Shown here: positions 17,716 to 27,782 of the stretch, piece by piece | Position numbering within the stretch: position 1 is the stretch's first letter | How the letters are laid out: each line of letters starts with the position of its first letter | Assembly (NCBI RefSeq): GCF_001623525.1 | Contig: NZ_CP015225.1 | Location: 2,604,001-2,668,000, forward strand | Length of the DNA stretch: 64,000 bases | Direction: 5' to 3' | DNA from: Pseudomonas fluorescens | GTDB taxonomy: Bacteria; Pseudomonadota; Gammaproteobacteria; Pseudomonadales; Pseudomonadaceae | Translations under genes and position numbers: made by a program | Notes under the pieces: model-generated | Seen by the model: the letters and a program-made list of their open reading frames with translations, nothing else | Told to the model about the DNA's origin: nothing | Databases searched by the model: none

Positions 17716-17802
17716 TTACAACTCCGTCGCATCTTCGGCGGGTTCCAACGGGTCCAGTTCATACGCCTGGTATTCCAGCAGCTCTTCCTGATAATCATCC
17801 AT
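17716..17802 (-). CDS. Small acidic protein of 28 residues
   Basis: A very short ORF beginning MDDYQEELLEY and ending EDATEL. Ten of its 28 residues are Asp or Glu and there is none of the basic ones. It has a strong ribosome binding site (GGGGAAGGA ending nine bases before the ATG), which is the main argument that it is translated. Its third positions are G/C-rich as in real genes. No known family comes to mind. It lies alone between the AraC regulator and the DUF2242 lipoprotein, upstream of an AT-rich stretch (17840-17930) suitable for a promoter. Confidence 0.6.
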   Translation of the reverse strand: MDDYQEELLEYQAYELDPLEPAEDATEL

Positions 17803-17969
17803 TACGTGTCCTTCCCCTGTCATTGAAACCGATGCCTTATGGCGCTGGCATCAGCATAAAGCTGCTTTATGAATAAAACATGAAGCAAAGGCTTCATGAA
17901 TTAAACGTAGCACAGGGTCGGGAAATTACTGTGTAAAGAGTGACAGGGCGTTATCCCTGCCACTGAACC

Positions 17970-18851
17970 TCAGGATGACGGAAGCGGCTGGATCGGCTCG
18001 GTCGGTGCCGGTAACGAGCTGGACGGTGGTGGCGGTGGTGTAACGGTTTGCGTCGTCGGCGCAGACTCGAACGACTCGGGCGCAATCGACTCGGGTGCAA
18101 TCGGCGCTGGCTCGCTCGGCGGTGCGAGGGGCTCCGAGACCGTGGGAGTGGTTTCGACGGGGGCCGGCGCGGCCTCTTCCACCGGGGTGGCTGGCGCAGG
18201 GGCAATCGGCTCCGGCTCCGGCGCAGGCGCTGGAGCAGGCATCAGGGCAGCCGGTTCGACCTTGGTTTCCGGAATGCCCAGTTCAGTTTTCGGTTTTTCG
18301 GCGTTATCGGCCGCTTTCTTCGCCTCGGGAGGCAGGAACAGCTCCACCAGGGCAAAGAAGCGCTCATAGAACTTGGACGCCGACACGGTTTCGCTGGCGA
18401 CCTTGACCATCGAATCATCCGAAGAGCCGATCGGCATCGATACCGAACCCAACACGCCCACGCCCAGGCTGGCGGAGTTGTTGATCTTCTTGAGGGCATA
18501 ACGGTCCTGCAAGGCGTTGGCGAACATCGTCGCACGGTGGCCAGTACCGCCGTCTTCGGCACAGACCAGGTTGAAGCTGATTTCCATGTGGGTGTCGCCG
18601 GTCTGCTGGAAGCTCTTGTGACCGCTGACCAGCTTCGGATCGCTGCTGGTGATGATGTAGCCCTGGCTGAGCAACGCCCGACGCCCGGCCTCGCAGGTCG
18701 CCGCGTCGCTCACTGGATAAGTGCGCGAGAACGTGCCGGAGTCGTCGAAATTCTCGTGCTCGTAAATGGCTGCTTTCTTCGACGAGCAACCGGCTGCGGC
18801 GGCCAGCAACAGTGCAAGCCCGACGGTGCGCATGGGAAATGATTTGAACAT
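17970..18851 (-). CDS. DUF2242-family lipoprotein with a proline-rich tail
   Basis: A 293-residue predicted lipoprotein. The signal peptide ends in a lipobox, LLLAAAAGCSS, with the lipidated cysteine near residue 22. Residues 25-170 form the DUF2242 domain (TYPVSDAATCEAGRRALLSQGYI, FNLVCAEDG, SNALQDRYAL-like ANALQDRYALKK). From about residue 195 to the end the protein is a low-complexity Pro/Ala/Glu tail, probably an extended linker across the periplasm. Function of the family is unknown. Monocistronic. Confidence 0.88.
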   Translation of the reverse strand: MFKSFPMRTVGLALLLAAAAGCSSKKAAIYEHENFDDSGTFSRTYPVSDAATCEAGRRALLSQGYIITSSDPKLVSGHKSFQQTGDTHMEISFNLVCAEDGGTGHRATMFANALQDRYALKKINNSASLGVGVLGSVSMPIGSSDDSMVKVASETVSASKFYERFFALVELFLPPEAKKAADNAEKPKTELGIPETKVEPAALMPAPAPAPEPEPIAPAPATPVEEAAPAPVETTPTVSEPLAPPSEPAPIAPESIAPESFESAPTTQTVTPPPPPSSSLPAPTEPIQPLPSS

Positions 18852-19134
18852 TGAACATCCTGAGAAAAACGGTCCGGGGCGTATTGTGCAACAGAACGCG
18901 ACTCGGCAGCGTGGCTAATCTTGTTTCAAGGGGGTTACAAGTTTACTGGGGGTTGTTTGCAGGAAAAAGACGCCAACCGGATAGATCGACGAACACCCGC
19001 TTTCCAGGCAACAAGCAGATACAAAAAACTGACGGTTCGGGCTAATGCTGTTCACTTCAGCGGTCAATGAAGTTTTTTATTCCGTTTCCAGAGACGTGGT
19101 TTTATTTGGACATACACCCAAAACCCAAGCCCAA
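18852..19134. other. Intergenic stretch without a recognisable gene
   Basis: About 280 bp, AT-rich in places, between the DUF2242 lipoprotein start and the terminator of ppiD. I find no ORF with a ribosome binding site and no tRNA-like fold. It must hold the lipoprotein promoter near its left end. Confidence 0.5.
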
Positions 19135-19173
19135 AAAAACGGCGCTTCCCATTTCTGGAGAAGCGCCGTTTTC
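19135..19173. terminator. Rho-independent terminator after ppiD
   Basis: Inverted repeat AAAACGGCGCTTC / GAAGCGCCGTTTT, with A- and T-tracts on both sides. It can stop transcription of ppiD on the minus strand and works in either direction. Confidence 0.88.
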
Positions 19174-19220
19174 TCTAAAGCGAACAGCATTACAATCAGG
19201 CTTGGCCAAACCTCAAGCAA

Positions 19221-21092
19221 TTAGAAACGCTTGATATCCGCCTGGCTCTCCAACTGCTTGCGATACGCCGCAAAGTCCTGCTGACCAACACGGGACGCGA
19301 GGTAGCGGCGATATTCCGCCTTCTCTTCGTCAGTCGGTGCCGCGGCTTCGTTCACGCCATTCAAACGCACGACCATCAGGCTGCCATCAGGCAAGGTCAC
19401 ACTGGTGAACGTCGGCTTGTCCTTGGACTCAGGCTTAGGCATGCGGAACAGTGCTTGCAGCACCGCCGGGTCGATGCCTTCCTGGTTGCGGGTGGCCGCC
19501 TCGATGGCTTTCCAGCCTTGGCCGTCCACCGGTTTATCCATTGCCGTCTTGCCGTCGCGCAGGCTGGCGATCAGCTCGTCGGCGCGGGTCTTGGCCGCTG
19601 CGCTGGCATGTTCCTTGGTCAATTGAGCACGAATCGGCCCTGCCAAGCTTTCCAGCGGCAGTTGCTCAGGCTTGCGGTGCTCCTTGGCACGCAGCACTAC
19701 GACGGTTTCCGGGTCCAGTTCGATGGCGGTGCTGTTGGCACCTTCATCCAGCACTTCCGGGCTGAACGCCGCAGTGACCACGGCGCGATTGGCCGCAATC
19801 CCTTCACCGCCTTCACGACCGAACGGGGCCGATGTATGAATGGTCAGCTTCAGGTCCTGGGCCGGCTGCGCCAGGTCGGACGCTTCGAACGAGGCATCTT
19901 CCAGTTGCTTGGTCGCCTCCACGAAACGCTGCTCCACCTGCTGAGTCTTCAGCTCGCGGGTCAGTTTGTCCTTGAGGCTGGCGAAGGTCGGCACTTCAGG
20001 CGCTTCGATCCCCAGCAGCTTGATCAGGTGCAGACCAAAATCGGTACGGACCGGTGCCGAGACCTGGTCCTTGTTCAAGGCGTACAAGGCCTTTTCGAAC
20101 TCCGGATCGTAGACACCTGGGCCGGCATAGCCGAGATCGCCGCCGTTGTTCGCCGAACCCGGGTCCTGGGAAAACTCCTTCGCCAACGCTTCAAACGACT
20201 CGCCTTTGGCCAAGCGAGCCTGGATCTCTTCGATCTTCGCCTTGGCCTGGGCTTCGGTCACCTTGTCGTTCACTTCGATCAGGATGTGCGCAGCGCGACG
20301 CTGTTCGGACAGGTTGGCGATTTCTTTCTGATAGGCCGCTTGCAGGTCTTCGTCCTTGACGCTGACCTGATCGAAGAAAGAGGCTTTCTTCAGCTCGAGA
20401 TAATCGATGACCACCTGGTCAGGCGTCATGAATTCCTTGGCGTGTTGGTCGTAGTAAGCCTTGACCTCATCGTCGGTCAGCTTTACCGACGCAGGATCGG
20501 CCTTGATGTTCAAGGTGGCGAAATCACGCGTCTGTTTTTCCAGGCGTGCAAATGCCAGCACTTGGGCATCTGTGACGAAACCGCTGCCCGCCAGGCCGGC
20601 GCGCAACTGACCGATCAGCATTTCCTGAGCCAGCATCTGGCGGAACTGCATACGGCTATAACCCAGCTGGCGGATCACCTGATCGAAACGCTCGGCGCTG
20701 AATTTACCATCCACCTGGAACTCAGGCGTCTGCAGGATGACTTGATCAAGCGCAGCTTCCGAGAAAGCGAATTTCGCATCGTGTGCACCTTGCAGCAGCA
20801 ACTTGCGGTCGATCAGGCCCTTGAGCGCCGAATCGCGCAGCATTTTTTCGTCCAGCAGGGAGGCGTCGAAATCCTTGCCCAGCTGTTGCATGAGCTGACG
20901 GCGTTGCATGTCGACCGCCTGGCTCAGCTCGTTCTGGCTGATTTTTTCGCCGTTGACCTTGGCCGCGTCATTGCTGTTGGTGGTGGCTTGAAAAATGGCA
21001 TCGAAACCGGTCAACGCCATCAATGCGACGATGACCCCGATGATGGTCTTGGCAATCCAGCCTTGTGAATTGTCCCTGATATTCTGCAGCAT
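19221..21092 (-). CDS. ppiD: Peptidyl-prolyl isomerase D, inner-membrane periplasmic chaperone
   Basis: A 623-residue periplasmic folding factor anchored by one N-terminal helix (AKTIIGVIVALMALTGF, residues 14-30). A SurA-like N-terminal domain follows (residues 35-190). The parvulin isomerase domain covers about residues 265-360 (RRAAHILIEVND, FSQDPGSANNGGDLGYAGPG). A second, degenerate parvulin-like region lies near the C-terminus. It assists folding of proteins emerging from SecYEG. The position after hupB in the tig-clp-lon-hupB order is the normal one in Pseudomonas. Confidence 0.96.
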   Translation of the reverse strand: MLQNIRDNSQGWIAKTIIGVIVALMALTGFDAIFQATTNSNDAAKVNGEKISQNELSQAVDMQRRQLMQQLGKDFDASLLDEKMLRDSALKGLIDRKLLLQGAHDAKFAFSEAALDQVILQTPEFQVDGKFSAERFDQVIRQLGYSRMQFRQMLAQEMLIGQLRAGLAGSGFVTDAQVLAFARLEKQTRDFATLNIKADPASVKLTDDEVKAYYDQHAKEFMTPDQVVIDYLELKKASFFDQVSVKDEDLQAAYQKEIANLSEQRRAAHILIEVNDKVTEAQAKAKIEEIQARLAKGESFEALAKEFSQDPGSANNGGDLGYAGPGVYDPEFEKALYALNKDQVSAPVRTDFGLHLIKLLGIEAPEVPTFASLKDKLTRELKTQQVEQRFVEATKQLEDASFEASDLAQPAQDLKLTIHTSAPFGREGGEGIAANRAVVTAAFSPEVLDEGANSTAIELDPETVVVLRAKEHRKPEQLPLESLAGPIRAQLTKEHASAAAKTRADELIASLRDGKTAMDKPVDGQGWKAIEAATRNQEGIDPAVLQALFRMPKPESKDKPTFTSVTLPDGSLMVVRLNGVNEAAAPTDEEKAEYRRYLASRVGQQDFAAYRKQLESQADIKRF

Positions 21093-21162
21093 GCGTCCCC
21101 CAGAAACGGTTGAACTTCAAATTTAGGCAACCGTGGAGCGTGGGTAGAATCCGGATAGAAGA

Positions 21163-21186
21163 AAGGCGCATCCGAGGATGCGCCTT
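21163..21186. terminator. Terminator-like hairpin downstream of the tRNA-like sequence
   Basis: AAGGCGCATC and GATGCGCCTT flank a 4-nt loop. On the minus strand it lies just after the 3' end of the degenerate tRNA and would end transcripts from hupB or the tRNA-like gene before ppiD. Confidence 0.7.
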
Positions 21187-21194
21187 CTCGTAAC

Positions 21195-21269
21195 TGGCGG
21201 AGCGGACCGGGCTCTAACCTGCAAGCCCTGGTGTGCCAGACCGGTTGCAACCGGCCGTATTACCGCTCC
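21195..21269 (-). pseudogene. Degenerate tRNA-Asp-like gene
   Basis: On the minus strand the sequence begins GGAGCGG and ends CCGCTCC-GCCA, a perfect 7-bp acceptor stem with encoded CCA as in Pseudomonas tRNA-Asp. The length is 75 nt. Inside, the D arm lacks the usual AGCTCAG, the T loop reads TTAGAGC rather than TTCGAAT, and the anticodon arm has no clear 7-nt loop with GTC. It is therefore probably not charged as tRNA. Location next to ppiD, where related genomes carry tRNA-Asp/Val genes, supports decay of a former tRNA. Confidence 0.6.
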
Positions 21270-21316
21270 GCTGCCAAGCCAGGCATGACCCCGACCCGGA
21301 TAAACTCAACGAAACC

Positions 21317-21589
21317 TTAGTTAACGGCTTCTTTCAGTGCTTTACCAGCTTTGAAGCCTGGCTTTTTGGCAGCAGCGATTTCCAGCGTCTTACCGGTCTG
21401 CGGGTTGCGACCGATACGAGCAGGACGATCGGTCACGGAGAAGGTACCGAAACCAACCAGAACAACGGAGTCGCCAGCCTTCAGAGCGCCAGTGACGGAT
21501 TCGATTACAGCGTCCAGCGCACGGCCAGCAGCAGCTTTCGGGATATCAGCGGATGCAGCGATAGCATCAATCAGTTCCGACTTGTTCAC
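21317..21589 (-). CDS. hupB: DNA-binding protein HU-beta
   Basis: A 90-residue histone-like protein beginning [16 protein letters not shown], with the DNA-binding arm signature [22 protein letters not shown]. Full length for HU. It bends DNA as a dimer and shapes the nucleoid. It follows lon on the same strand with about 150 bp between, probably with its own promoter. Confidence 0.97.
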   Translation of the reverse strand: MNKSELIDAIAASADIPKAAAGRALDAVIESVTGALKAGDSVVLVGFGTFSVTDRPARIGRNPQTGKTLEIAAAKKPGFKAGKALKEAVN

Positions 21590-21737
21590 TCTAAGTCCCC
21601 TTATATCTATTTGAGATGATTCTAAGTTTTTTTGGTGAAAGCAAAAACGAGTGCTGAATGGCCTGCAGACACTTAAGAGCCGCTTTATAACAAGGGCTCT
21701 AAAAAACTGTCAAGGAAGCCCCCCAGGCAAATGCGTA

Positions 21738-24134
21738 TTAATGCGTGCTAATTCTTTCCTTAGAGTCAGACTCTCGCTTTTCTTCCTTCGCGACAATCTC
21801 CGGAGCCACATCCGGCAAGGGCTCCGGCGCGTATTGCAGCGCAATTTGCAGGACCTCGTCAATCCATTTAACGGGTTTGATCTGAAGATCTTGCTTGATG
21901 TTGTCAGGAATTTCCTTCAGGTCGCGGACATTCTCTTCGGGAATGATCACGATCTTGATCCCGCCACGGTGTGCCGCCAGCAGTTTTTCCTTCAGGCCGC
22001 CAATCGCCAGGACCTGGCCACGCAACGTGATTTCACCCGTCATGGCGACGTCGGCGCGCACCGGAATACCGGTCAATGCCGAAACCAGGGCCGTGCACAT
22101 GCCTACACCAGCGCTTGGGCCGTCCTTGGGCGTAGCCCCTTCAGGCATGTGGATATGCGTGTCGCGCTTCTCATGGAAGTCCAGGGGAATACCCAGGCTC
22201 CGGGCGCGACTGCGAACCACCGTCAGCGCAGCGGTGATCGATTCGACCATCACGTCGCCCAGGGAACCGGTCTTGATCAGTTGCCCCTTGCCCGGCACCA
22301 CGGCGGCTTCGATGGTCAGCAACTCACCACCGACCTGGGTCCAGGCCAAGCCAGTCACCTGGCCGATCTGGTCCTGTTGCTCGGCAAGGCCATAGCGGAA
22401 CTTGCGTACGCCCAGGAAGTGCTCCAGCAGGTCCGCAGTGACCTTGACCGCGAAGCGTTTTTCCAGCGCATGTTCCTTGACCGCCTTGCGGCAAACCTTG
22501 GCAATCTGCCGTTCCAGGCCACGCACACCGGCTTCGCGAGTGTAGTAGCGGATGATGTCGCGAATCGCTTCCTCGTCGAATTCCAGCTCGCCTTTTTTCA
22601 GGCCGTTGGCCTGGATCTGCTTGGGCGAAAGGTATTTCACGGCGATGTTGATCTTTTCGTCCTCGGTGTAACCCGGCAGACGAATCACCTCCATCCGGTC
22701 CAGCAACGCTGGCGGAATGTTCATGGAGTTGGAGGTGCAAAGGAACATCACGTCCGACAGGTCGTAATCGACCTCCAGGTAGTGATCGTTGAAGTTGTGA
22801 TTCTGCTCAGGATCGAGGACTTCGAGCAACGCAGAGGCTGGATCGCCGCGCATGTCGCTACCCATCTTGTCGATTTCGTCCAGAAGGAACAGCGGATTGC
22901 GCACGCCGACCTTTGTCATCTTTTGAATCAATCTTCCTGGCATCGAACCGATGTAGGTACGGCGATGGCCCCGAATTTCCGCCTCATCGCGCACGCCGCC
23001 AAGGGCCATGCGTACGAATTTGCGGTTGGTGGCGTGGGCAATCGACTCCGCGAGGGAGGTTTTACCGACCCCTGGAGGACCAACCAGGCACAGGACCGGG
23101 CCACGGATCTTCTTCACGCGCTTCTGCACGGCGAGGTATTCCAGGATGCGTTCCTTGACCTCTTCCAGGCCGTAATGATCGGCGTCGAGGATGTCTTCGG
23201 CACGTGCCAGGTCCAGACGCACCTTGCTCTGGGCTTTCCACGGCACCTGGACCAGCCAGTCGATGTAGGAGCGCACGACGGTGGCCTCGGCAGACATCGG
23301 CGACATTTGCTTGAGCTTGTTCAGCTCGGCCTGGGCCTTAGCCAGTGCATCCTTGGGCAAGCCGGCGGCATCGATGCGCTTTTTCAGCTCCTCGATTTCG
23401 TTGTGACCTTCGTCGCCATCGCCCAGCTCTTTCTGGATGGCCTTCATCTGCTCATTCAGGTAGTACTCGCGCTGGCTGCGCTCCATCTGCTTCTTGACGC
23501 GACCGCGAATGCGTTTCTCGACCTGCAACAGATCGATTTCGCCGTCGAGCAGTGCCAGCACGTGTTCGACACGGGCCGACAAATCAATGATTTCGAGAAT
23601 TTCCTGCTTCTGCTCGATTTTGAGGGCCATGTGGGCCGCCATCGTATCGACCAATCGCCCAGGCTCATCGATGCTGTTAAGCGACGACAGGACCTCTGCA
23701 GGCACCTTCTTGCCCAGTTGCACGTATTGTTCGAACTGCGACAGCAGGCTGCGGACAAACACTTCTGATTCACGCTCGGGCGCATCGACCTCTTCGATCA
23801 GCGACACCTCGGCCCGGCAATGGCCGTCCACTTCGCTGAAACGCTCGATAGCACCACGCTGCTCGCCTTCGACCAGGACCTTGACGGTGCCGTCGGGCAG
23901 CTTGAGCAATTGCAGAACCGTTGCAATCGTACCTACGCGATACAGTGCGTCTTCGCCGGGATCATCGTCGGCAGGATTTCTCTGAGCCAGCAGAAGAATC
24001 TGCTTGTCACCCGTCATCGCAGCCTCAAGGGCTTCGATGGACTTCTCGCGCCCCACGAACAGCGGGATAACCATGTGCGGATACACCACGACATCGCGCA
24101 ATGGCAGGAGAGGCAATTCGATGGTTGTCTTCAT
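21738..24134 (-). CDS. lon: ATP-dependent protease Lon
   Basis: A 798-residue cytoplasmic AAA+ serine protease. N-terminal substrate-recognition domain (residues 1-300), ATPase with Walker A GPPGVGKTSLAES and Walker B LFLLDEIDK, then the protease domain with the catalytic serine in PKDGPSAGVGM and the lysine about 43 residues later. I take the ATG at 24134 (MKTTIELPLLPLRD), which gives the normal family length; the frame extends 40 codons further with no homology. It degrades misfolded and short-lived regulatory proteins. Confidence 0.97.
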   Translation of the reverse strand: MKTTIELPLLPLRDVVVYPHMVIPLFVGREKSIEALEAAMTGDKQILLLAQRNPADDDPGEDALYRVGTIATVLQLLKLPDGTVKVLVEGEQRGAIERFSEVDGHCRAEVSLIEEVDAPERESEVFVRSLLSQFEQYVQLGKKVPAEVLSSLNSIDEPGRLVDTMAAHMALKIEQKQEILEIIDLSARVEHVLALLDGEIDLLQVEKRIRGRVKKQMERSQREYYLNEQMKAIQKELGDGDEGHNEIEELKKRIDAAGLPKDALAKAQAELNKLKQMSPMSAEATVVRSYIDWLVQVPWKAQSKVRLDLARAEDILDADHYGLEEVKERILEYLAVQKRVKKIRGPVLCLVGPPGVGKTSLAESIAHATNRKFVRMALGGVRDEAEIRGHRRTYIGSMPGRLIQKMTKVGVRNPLFLLDEIDKMGSDMRGDPASALLEVLDPEQNHNFNDHYLEVDYDLSDVMFLCTSNSMNIPPALLDRMEVIRLPGYTEDEKINIAVKYLSPKQIQANGLKKGELEFDEEAIRDIIRYYTREAGVRGLERQIAKVCRKAVKEHALEKRFAVKVTADLLEHFLGVRKFRYGLAEQQDQIGQVTGLAWTQVGGELLTIEAAVVPGKGQLIKTGSLGDVMVESITAALTVVRSRARSLGIPLDFHEKRDTHIHMPEGATPKDGPSAGVGMCTALVSALTGIPVRADVAMTGEITLRGQVLAIGGLKEKLLAAHRGGIKIVIIPEENVRDLKEIPDNIKQDLQIKPVKWIDEVLQIALQYAPEPLPDVAPEIVAKEEKRESDSKERISTH

Positions 24135-24252
24135 GATTTCGCCTCTACGGCGGCCCTCGGGCCGGAAACAGATGGAAGTAAGCTTGAAACCAAGATGGGG
24201 GCAGCCTCGAAAAAAAACAAGCGCTAAGACACGTCTAAAACGCGCAAAAAGC

Positions 24253-24277
24253 AAAGGGGCCCGAAGGCCCCTTCTTT
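24253..24277. terminator. Terminator between clpX and lon
   Basis: AAAGGGGCC / GGCCCCTT hairpin followed by CTTTG. It separates clpX from lon on the minus strand, so lon needs its own promoter in the 24135-24250 gap. Confidence 0.8.
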
Positions 24278-24295
24278 GTTCCGGCAGCGGGACGC

Positions 24296-25579
24296 TTAAG
24301 CGTCCGGTGCGGCCTTGGCAGCCGGCTCATTGTTTTCATAGATATACAATGGCTTGGACTTGCCTTCTATGACGCTTTCATCGATCACGACTTTACTCAC
24401 CTCTGACTGCGAGGGGATCTCGTACATCGTATCGAGCAATACGCCTTCGAGGATCGAGCGCAATCCACGCGCACCGGTCTTGCGTTCCAGGGCACGTTTT
24501 GCGACCGATTTCAGCGCGTCGGAACGGAACTCCAGGTCTACACCTTCCATTTCGAATAGCTTGGCATACTGCTTGGTCAGGGCGTTTTTCGGCTCGGTCA
24601 GGATCTGCATCAACGCAGCTTCATCCAACTCGTCCAGCGTCGCCAGGACCGGCAGACGACCGACGAATTCCGGGATCAGACCGAACTTGACCAAATCGTC
24701 AGGCTCGACTTCACGCAGGGACTCACCGACCTTCTTGCCCTCTTCCTTGCTGCGCACTTCGGCGTTGAAACCAATGCCGCCACGGGTGGAACGGTTTTGA
24801 ATAACCTTTTCCAGGCCGGAGAACGCACCACCGCAGATGAACAGGATGTTACGGGTGTCGACTTGCAGGAATTCCTGCTGCGGATGCTTGCGGCCACCTT
24901 GGGGTGGGACGGAAGCGACCGTACCTTCGATCAACTTGAGCAAGGCCTGCTGCACGCCCTCACCGGAAACATCCCGGGTGATGGACGGGTTGTCGGACTT
25001 GCGTGAAATCTTGTCGATTTCGTCGATGTAGACAATGCCCATCTGGGCCTTTTCCACATCGTAGTCGCACTTCTGCAACAACTTCTGAATGATGTTCTCG
25101 ACGTCTTCACCTACATAACCCGCCTCGGTGAGGGTGGTTGCGTCGGCGATGGTGAACGGAACGTTCAGCAAGCGGGCCAGGGTTTCGGCAAGCAGGGTCT
25201 TGCCCGAGCCTGTCGGGCCGATCAGCAGGATGTTGCTCTTGCCGAGTTCGACCTCGTCATTCTTCTTGTCACGCTGGTTCAGGCGCTTGTAGTGGTTGTA
25301 CACCGCTACGGCCAGTACCTTTTTCGCACGTTCCTGACCAATCACATACTGATCAAGGATGCCGCTGATTTCTTTAGGCGAAGGCAATTTATGCGCGCTG
25401 CTCTCGGCCTGGGCTTCCTGCACCTCCTCGCGGATGATGTCATTGCACAGGTCGACGCACTCGTCGCAAATGAAGACCGAGGGGCCGGCAATCAATTTGC
25501 GCACTTCATGCTGGCTTTTGCCACAGAAGGAGCAATAAAGCAGTTTGCCGTTGTCCTCGCCGTTGCGGGTGTCAGTCAT
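24296..25579 (-). CDS. clpX: ClpXP ATPase subunit ClpX
   Basis: A 427-residue AAA+ unfoldase. The N-terminal zinc-binding domain has CSFCGKSQ and FICDECV (four cysteines), Walker A is [12 protein letters not shown], Walker B is VYIDEIDK, and the pore and sensor motifs are in place. The ATG at 25579 gives the exact family length; the TTG at 25612 is an artefact of the open frame. It feeds substrates into ClpP, encoded immediately upstream (5') on the same strand. Confidence 0.97.
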   Translation of the reverse strand: MTDTRNGEDNGKLLYCSFCGKSQHEVRKLIAGPSVFICDECVDLCNDIIREEVQEAQAESSAHKLPSPKEISGILDQYVIGQERAKKVLAVAVYNHYKRLNQRDKKNDEVELGKSNILLIGPTGSGKTLLAETLARLLNVPFTIADATTLTEAGYVGEDVENIIQKLLQKCDYDVEKAQMGIVYIDEIDKISRKSDNPSITRDVSGEGVQQALLKLIEGTVASVPPQGGRKHPQQEFLQVDTRNILFICGGAFSGLEKVIQNRSTRGGIGFNAEVRSKEEGKKVGESLREVEPDDLVKFGLIPEFVGRLPVLATLDELDEAALMQILTEPKNALTKQYAKLFEMEGVDLEFRSDALKSVAKRALERKTGARGLRSILEGVLLDTMYEIPSQSEVSKVVIDESVIEGKSKPLYIYENNEPAAKAAPDA

Positions 25580-25627
25580 TCGATCGATCCAAATCCGATA
25601 GGCTTGCAACACAAGATGAAGGCAATT

Positions 25628-25647
25628 GCGGGCTTTTTCAAGCCCGC
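25628..25647. terminator. Hairpin between clpP and clpX
   Basis: GCGGGCTT / AAGCCCGC around a TTTTC loop. It is placed to attenuate transcription from clpP into clpX. Confidence 0.6.
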
Positions 25648-25686
25648 AGGCGGCCGGTCATCCCAACCACCTGCATATTGAGCGGC

Positions 25687-26328
25687 TTAGGCAGGCATTT
25701 GACGCTTGTTGATCACGGAGTCGATCAGGCCATATTCGGCCGCACGCTCCGCGCTCATGAAGTTGTCACGCTCGGTGTCACGCTCAATGGTTTCGAGGCT
25801 TTGGCCGGTATGATGGGCCAGCAACGAGTTCAGGCGCGAACGAATGTGGAGGATTTCCTTGGCATGGATGTCGATATCCGACGCCTGGCCCTGGAAGCCG
25901 CCCAATGGCTGGTGAATCATCATCCGCGAGTTAGGCAGGCAGTGACGCTTGCCCGCTGCGCCGCCGGCGAGCAGGAAAGCGCCCATGCTGCAGGCCTGGC
26001 CGATGCAGATGGTGGAAACGTCAGGCTTGATGAACTGCATGGTGTCGTAGATCGACATGCCCGCAGTCACCGAACCGCCAGGTGAGTTGATGTACAGATG
26101 GATATCCTTGTCCGGGTTTTCCGCTTCAAGGAACAACAGCTGCGCCGCGACCAGGTTGGCCATGTAGTCTTCAACGGGGCCGATCAGGAAGATGACGCGT
26201 TCCTTGAGCAGACGCGAGTAGATGTCATAGGCACGTTCGCCGCGGGCGGACTGCTCGATAACCATCGGGACCAGGCCGCCTGCGGCCTGGATGTCAGAGC
26301 TCTGCTGATAAAAAGAATTGCGGGACAT
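25687..26328 (-). CDS. clpP: ATP-dependent Clp protease proteolytic subunit
   Basis: A 213-residue serine peptidase that forms the double-heptamer barrel. The catalytic serine is in [16 protein letters not shown] (residues near 110), the histidine in [10 protein letters not shown] and the aspartate further on. The family has GQAAS; here it is GQACS, a conservative change. The N-terminal propeptide up to about residue 14 is likely removed. Part of the tig-clpP-clpX series. Confidence 0.97.
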   Translation of the reverse strand: MSRNSFYQQSSDIQAAGGLVPMVIEQSARGERAYDIYSRLLKERVIFLIGPVEDYMANLVAAQLLFLEAENPDKDIHLYINSPGGSVTAGMSIYDTMQFIKPDVSTICIGQACSMGAFLLAGGAAGKRHCLPNSRMMIHQPLGGFQGQASDIDIHAKEILHIRSRLNSLLAHHTGQSLETIERDTERDNFMSAERAAEYGLIDSVINKRQMPA

Positions 26329-26367
26329 GTCTCGCAGTCACTCCCAAATAGTTATGTCTTGAATACG

Positions 26368-26395
26368 CATAAGCCAGCGCGAAGGCTGGCTTATG
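26368..26395. terminator. Hairpin between tig and clpP
   Basis: CATAAGCCAGC / GCTGGCTTATG with a short GCGAA-type loop, directly after the tig stop codon. There is no strong T-run on the minus strand, so termination may be partial. Confidence 0.6.
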
Positions 26396-26421
26396 GGTGT
26401 TTATTTCTTACCGCAGAACCA

Positions 26422-27732
26422 TCAATCGGCTTGTGGAGCTTCCACCGGCTTGACCGCTTCTTCGTAAGAGACCGCTTTATCGGTCACGCTAGCTTTCTGC
26501 AGAACAGTATCCACAACTTGTTCTTCCAGCACAACCGAACGGACTTCGTTCAGTTGCTGGTCGTTCTTGTAGTACCAGGACACGACTTGCTCAGGCTCTT
26601 GATAGGCCGAAGCCATTTCCTGGATCAGCTCGCGAACGCGGGCTTCGTCAGGCTTGAGCTCGAACTGCTTGACCACTTCAGCGACGATCAGGCCCAGTAC
26701 GACGCGGCGCTTGGCTTGTTCTTCGAACAATTCGGCAGGCAGTTGGTCCGGCTTAATGTTGCCACCGAACTGCTGAACAGCCTGCACACGCAGACGGTTC
26801 ACTTCGTTATCCAGCAGAGCCTTTGGCACTTCGATCGGGTTGGAGGCCAGCAGACCGTCCATGACCTGGTTCTTGACCTTGGACTTGATGGCCTGGCGCA
26901 GCTCACGCTCCATGTTCTTGCGAACTTCGGCGCGGAAACCTTCCAGACCGGTTTCCTTGATGCCGAACTGGGCGAAGAACTCTTCGTTCAGCTCAGGCAG
27001 TTTCGGCTCGGAAACAGTGTTGACGGTCACGGTGAACTCGGCGGCTTTGCCAGCCAGGTCCAGGTTCTGGTAGTCCTCAGGGAAGGTCACGTTCAGAACG
27101 CGCTCTTCACCGGCCTTGGCGCCAACCAGGCCGTCTTCGAAGCCAGGAATCATGCGACCGGAGCCCAGCACCAACTGAGTAGCCTTGGCGGAACCGCCGG
27201 CGAACACTTCACCGTCGACCTTGCCGACGAAATCGATGTTCAGTTGATCTTCGTTCTGGGCAGCACGCTCAGTCACTTCGAAACGGGTGTTCTGCTTGCG
27301 CAGGATGTCCAGCATCTTGTCCAGGTCGGCATCCGACACGTCAGCGCTCAGGCGCTCGACGGCGATGGATTCGAAACCGGCAACCGTGAACTCAGGGAAC
27401 ACTTCGAACGTGGCGACGAATTCCAGGTCCTTGCCTTTTTCCAACACTTTAGGCTCGACGGACGGAGCGCCGGCCGGGTTCAGCTTCTGCTCGACGACCG
27501 CTTCGTAGAACGAAGACTGGATCACGTCGCCCACGGCTTCCTGACGCGCATCAGCTTCGTAACGCTGACGGATCACGCTCATTGGCACTTTGCCTGGGCG
27601 GAAACCTGGGATTTTGGCCTTTTGGGCAGTCTGCTGCAGACGCTTGTTGACCTGAGTCTCGATGCGCTCAGCCGGCACGGTGATGCTCATGCGGCGCTCA
27701 AGAGCAGAAGTATTTTCAACAGAAACTTGCAT
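26422..27732 (-). CDS. tig: Trigger factor, ribosome-associated chaperone
   Basis: A 436-residue chaperone and prolyl isomerase. The ribosome-binding domain contains the GFRPGKVP signature near residue 45, the FKBP-type isomerase domain spans about residues 150-240 ([14 protein letters not shown]), and the C-terminal arms follow. The ATG at 27732 (MQVSVENTS) has GAGGAAT as ribosome binding site; the frame's earlier ATG at 27750 has none. It is the first gene of the tig-clpP-clpX order. A group II intron lies about 50 bp upstream of the start codon, in the same orientation, so expression should depend on read-through and splicing or on a promoter inside the intron. Confidence 0.97.
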   Translation of the reverse strand: MQVSVENTSALERRMSITVPAERIETQVNKRLQQTAQKAKIPGFRPGKVPMSVIRQRYEADARQEAVGDVIQSSFYEAVVEQKLNPAGAPSVEPKVLEKGKDLEFVATFEVFPEFTVAGFESIAVERLSADVSDADLDKMLDILRKQNTRFEVTERAAQNEDQLNIDFVGKVDGEVFAGGSAKATQLVLGSGRMIPGFEDGLVGAKAGEERVLNVTFPEDYQNLDLAGKAAEFTVTVNTVSEPKLPELNEEFFAQFGIKETGLEGFRAEVRKNMERELRQAIKSKVKNQVMDGLLASNPIEVPKALLDNEVNRLRVQAVQQFGGNIKPDQLPAELFEEQAKRRVVLGLIVAEVVKQFELKPDEARVRELIQEMASAYQEPEQVVSWYYKNDQQLNEVRSVVLEEQVVDTVLQKASVTDKAVSYEEAVKPVEAPQAD

Positions 27733-27782
27733 GGATATTCCTCGTTGCACAGACGTTGGCCGGGCGTTTCCGACCCCAGAAT

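Noticed and set aside
21195..21269. A functional tRNA
   Set aside because: No standard anticodon loop, D arm or T loop; only acceptor and CCA agree.
19455..23768. Long + strand frames opposite ppiD and lon
   Set aside because: Same effect: they mirror well-conserved minus-strand genes and have no ribosome binding sites or domains.
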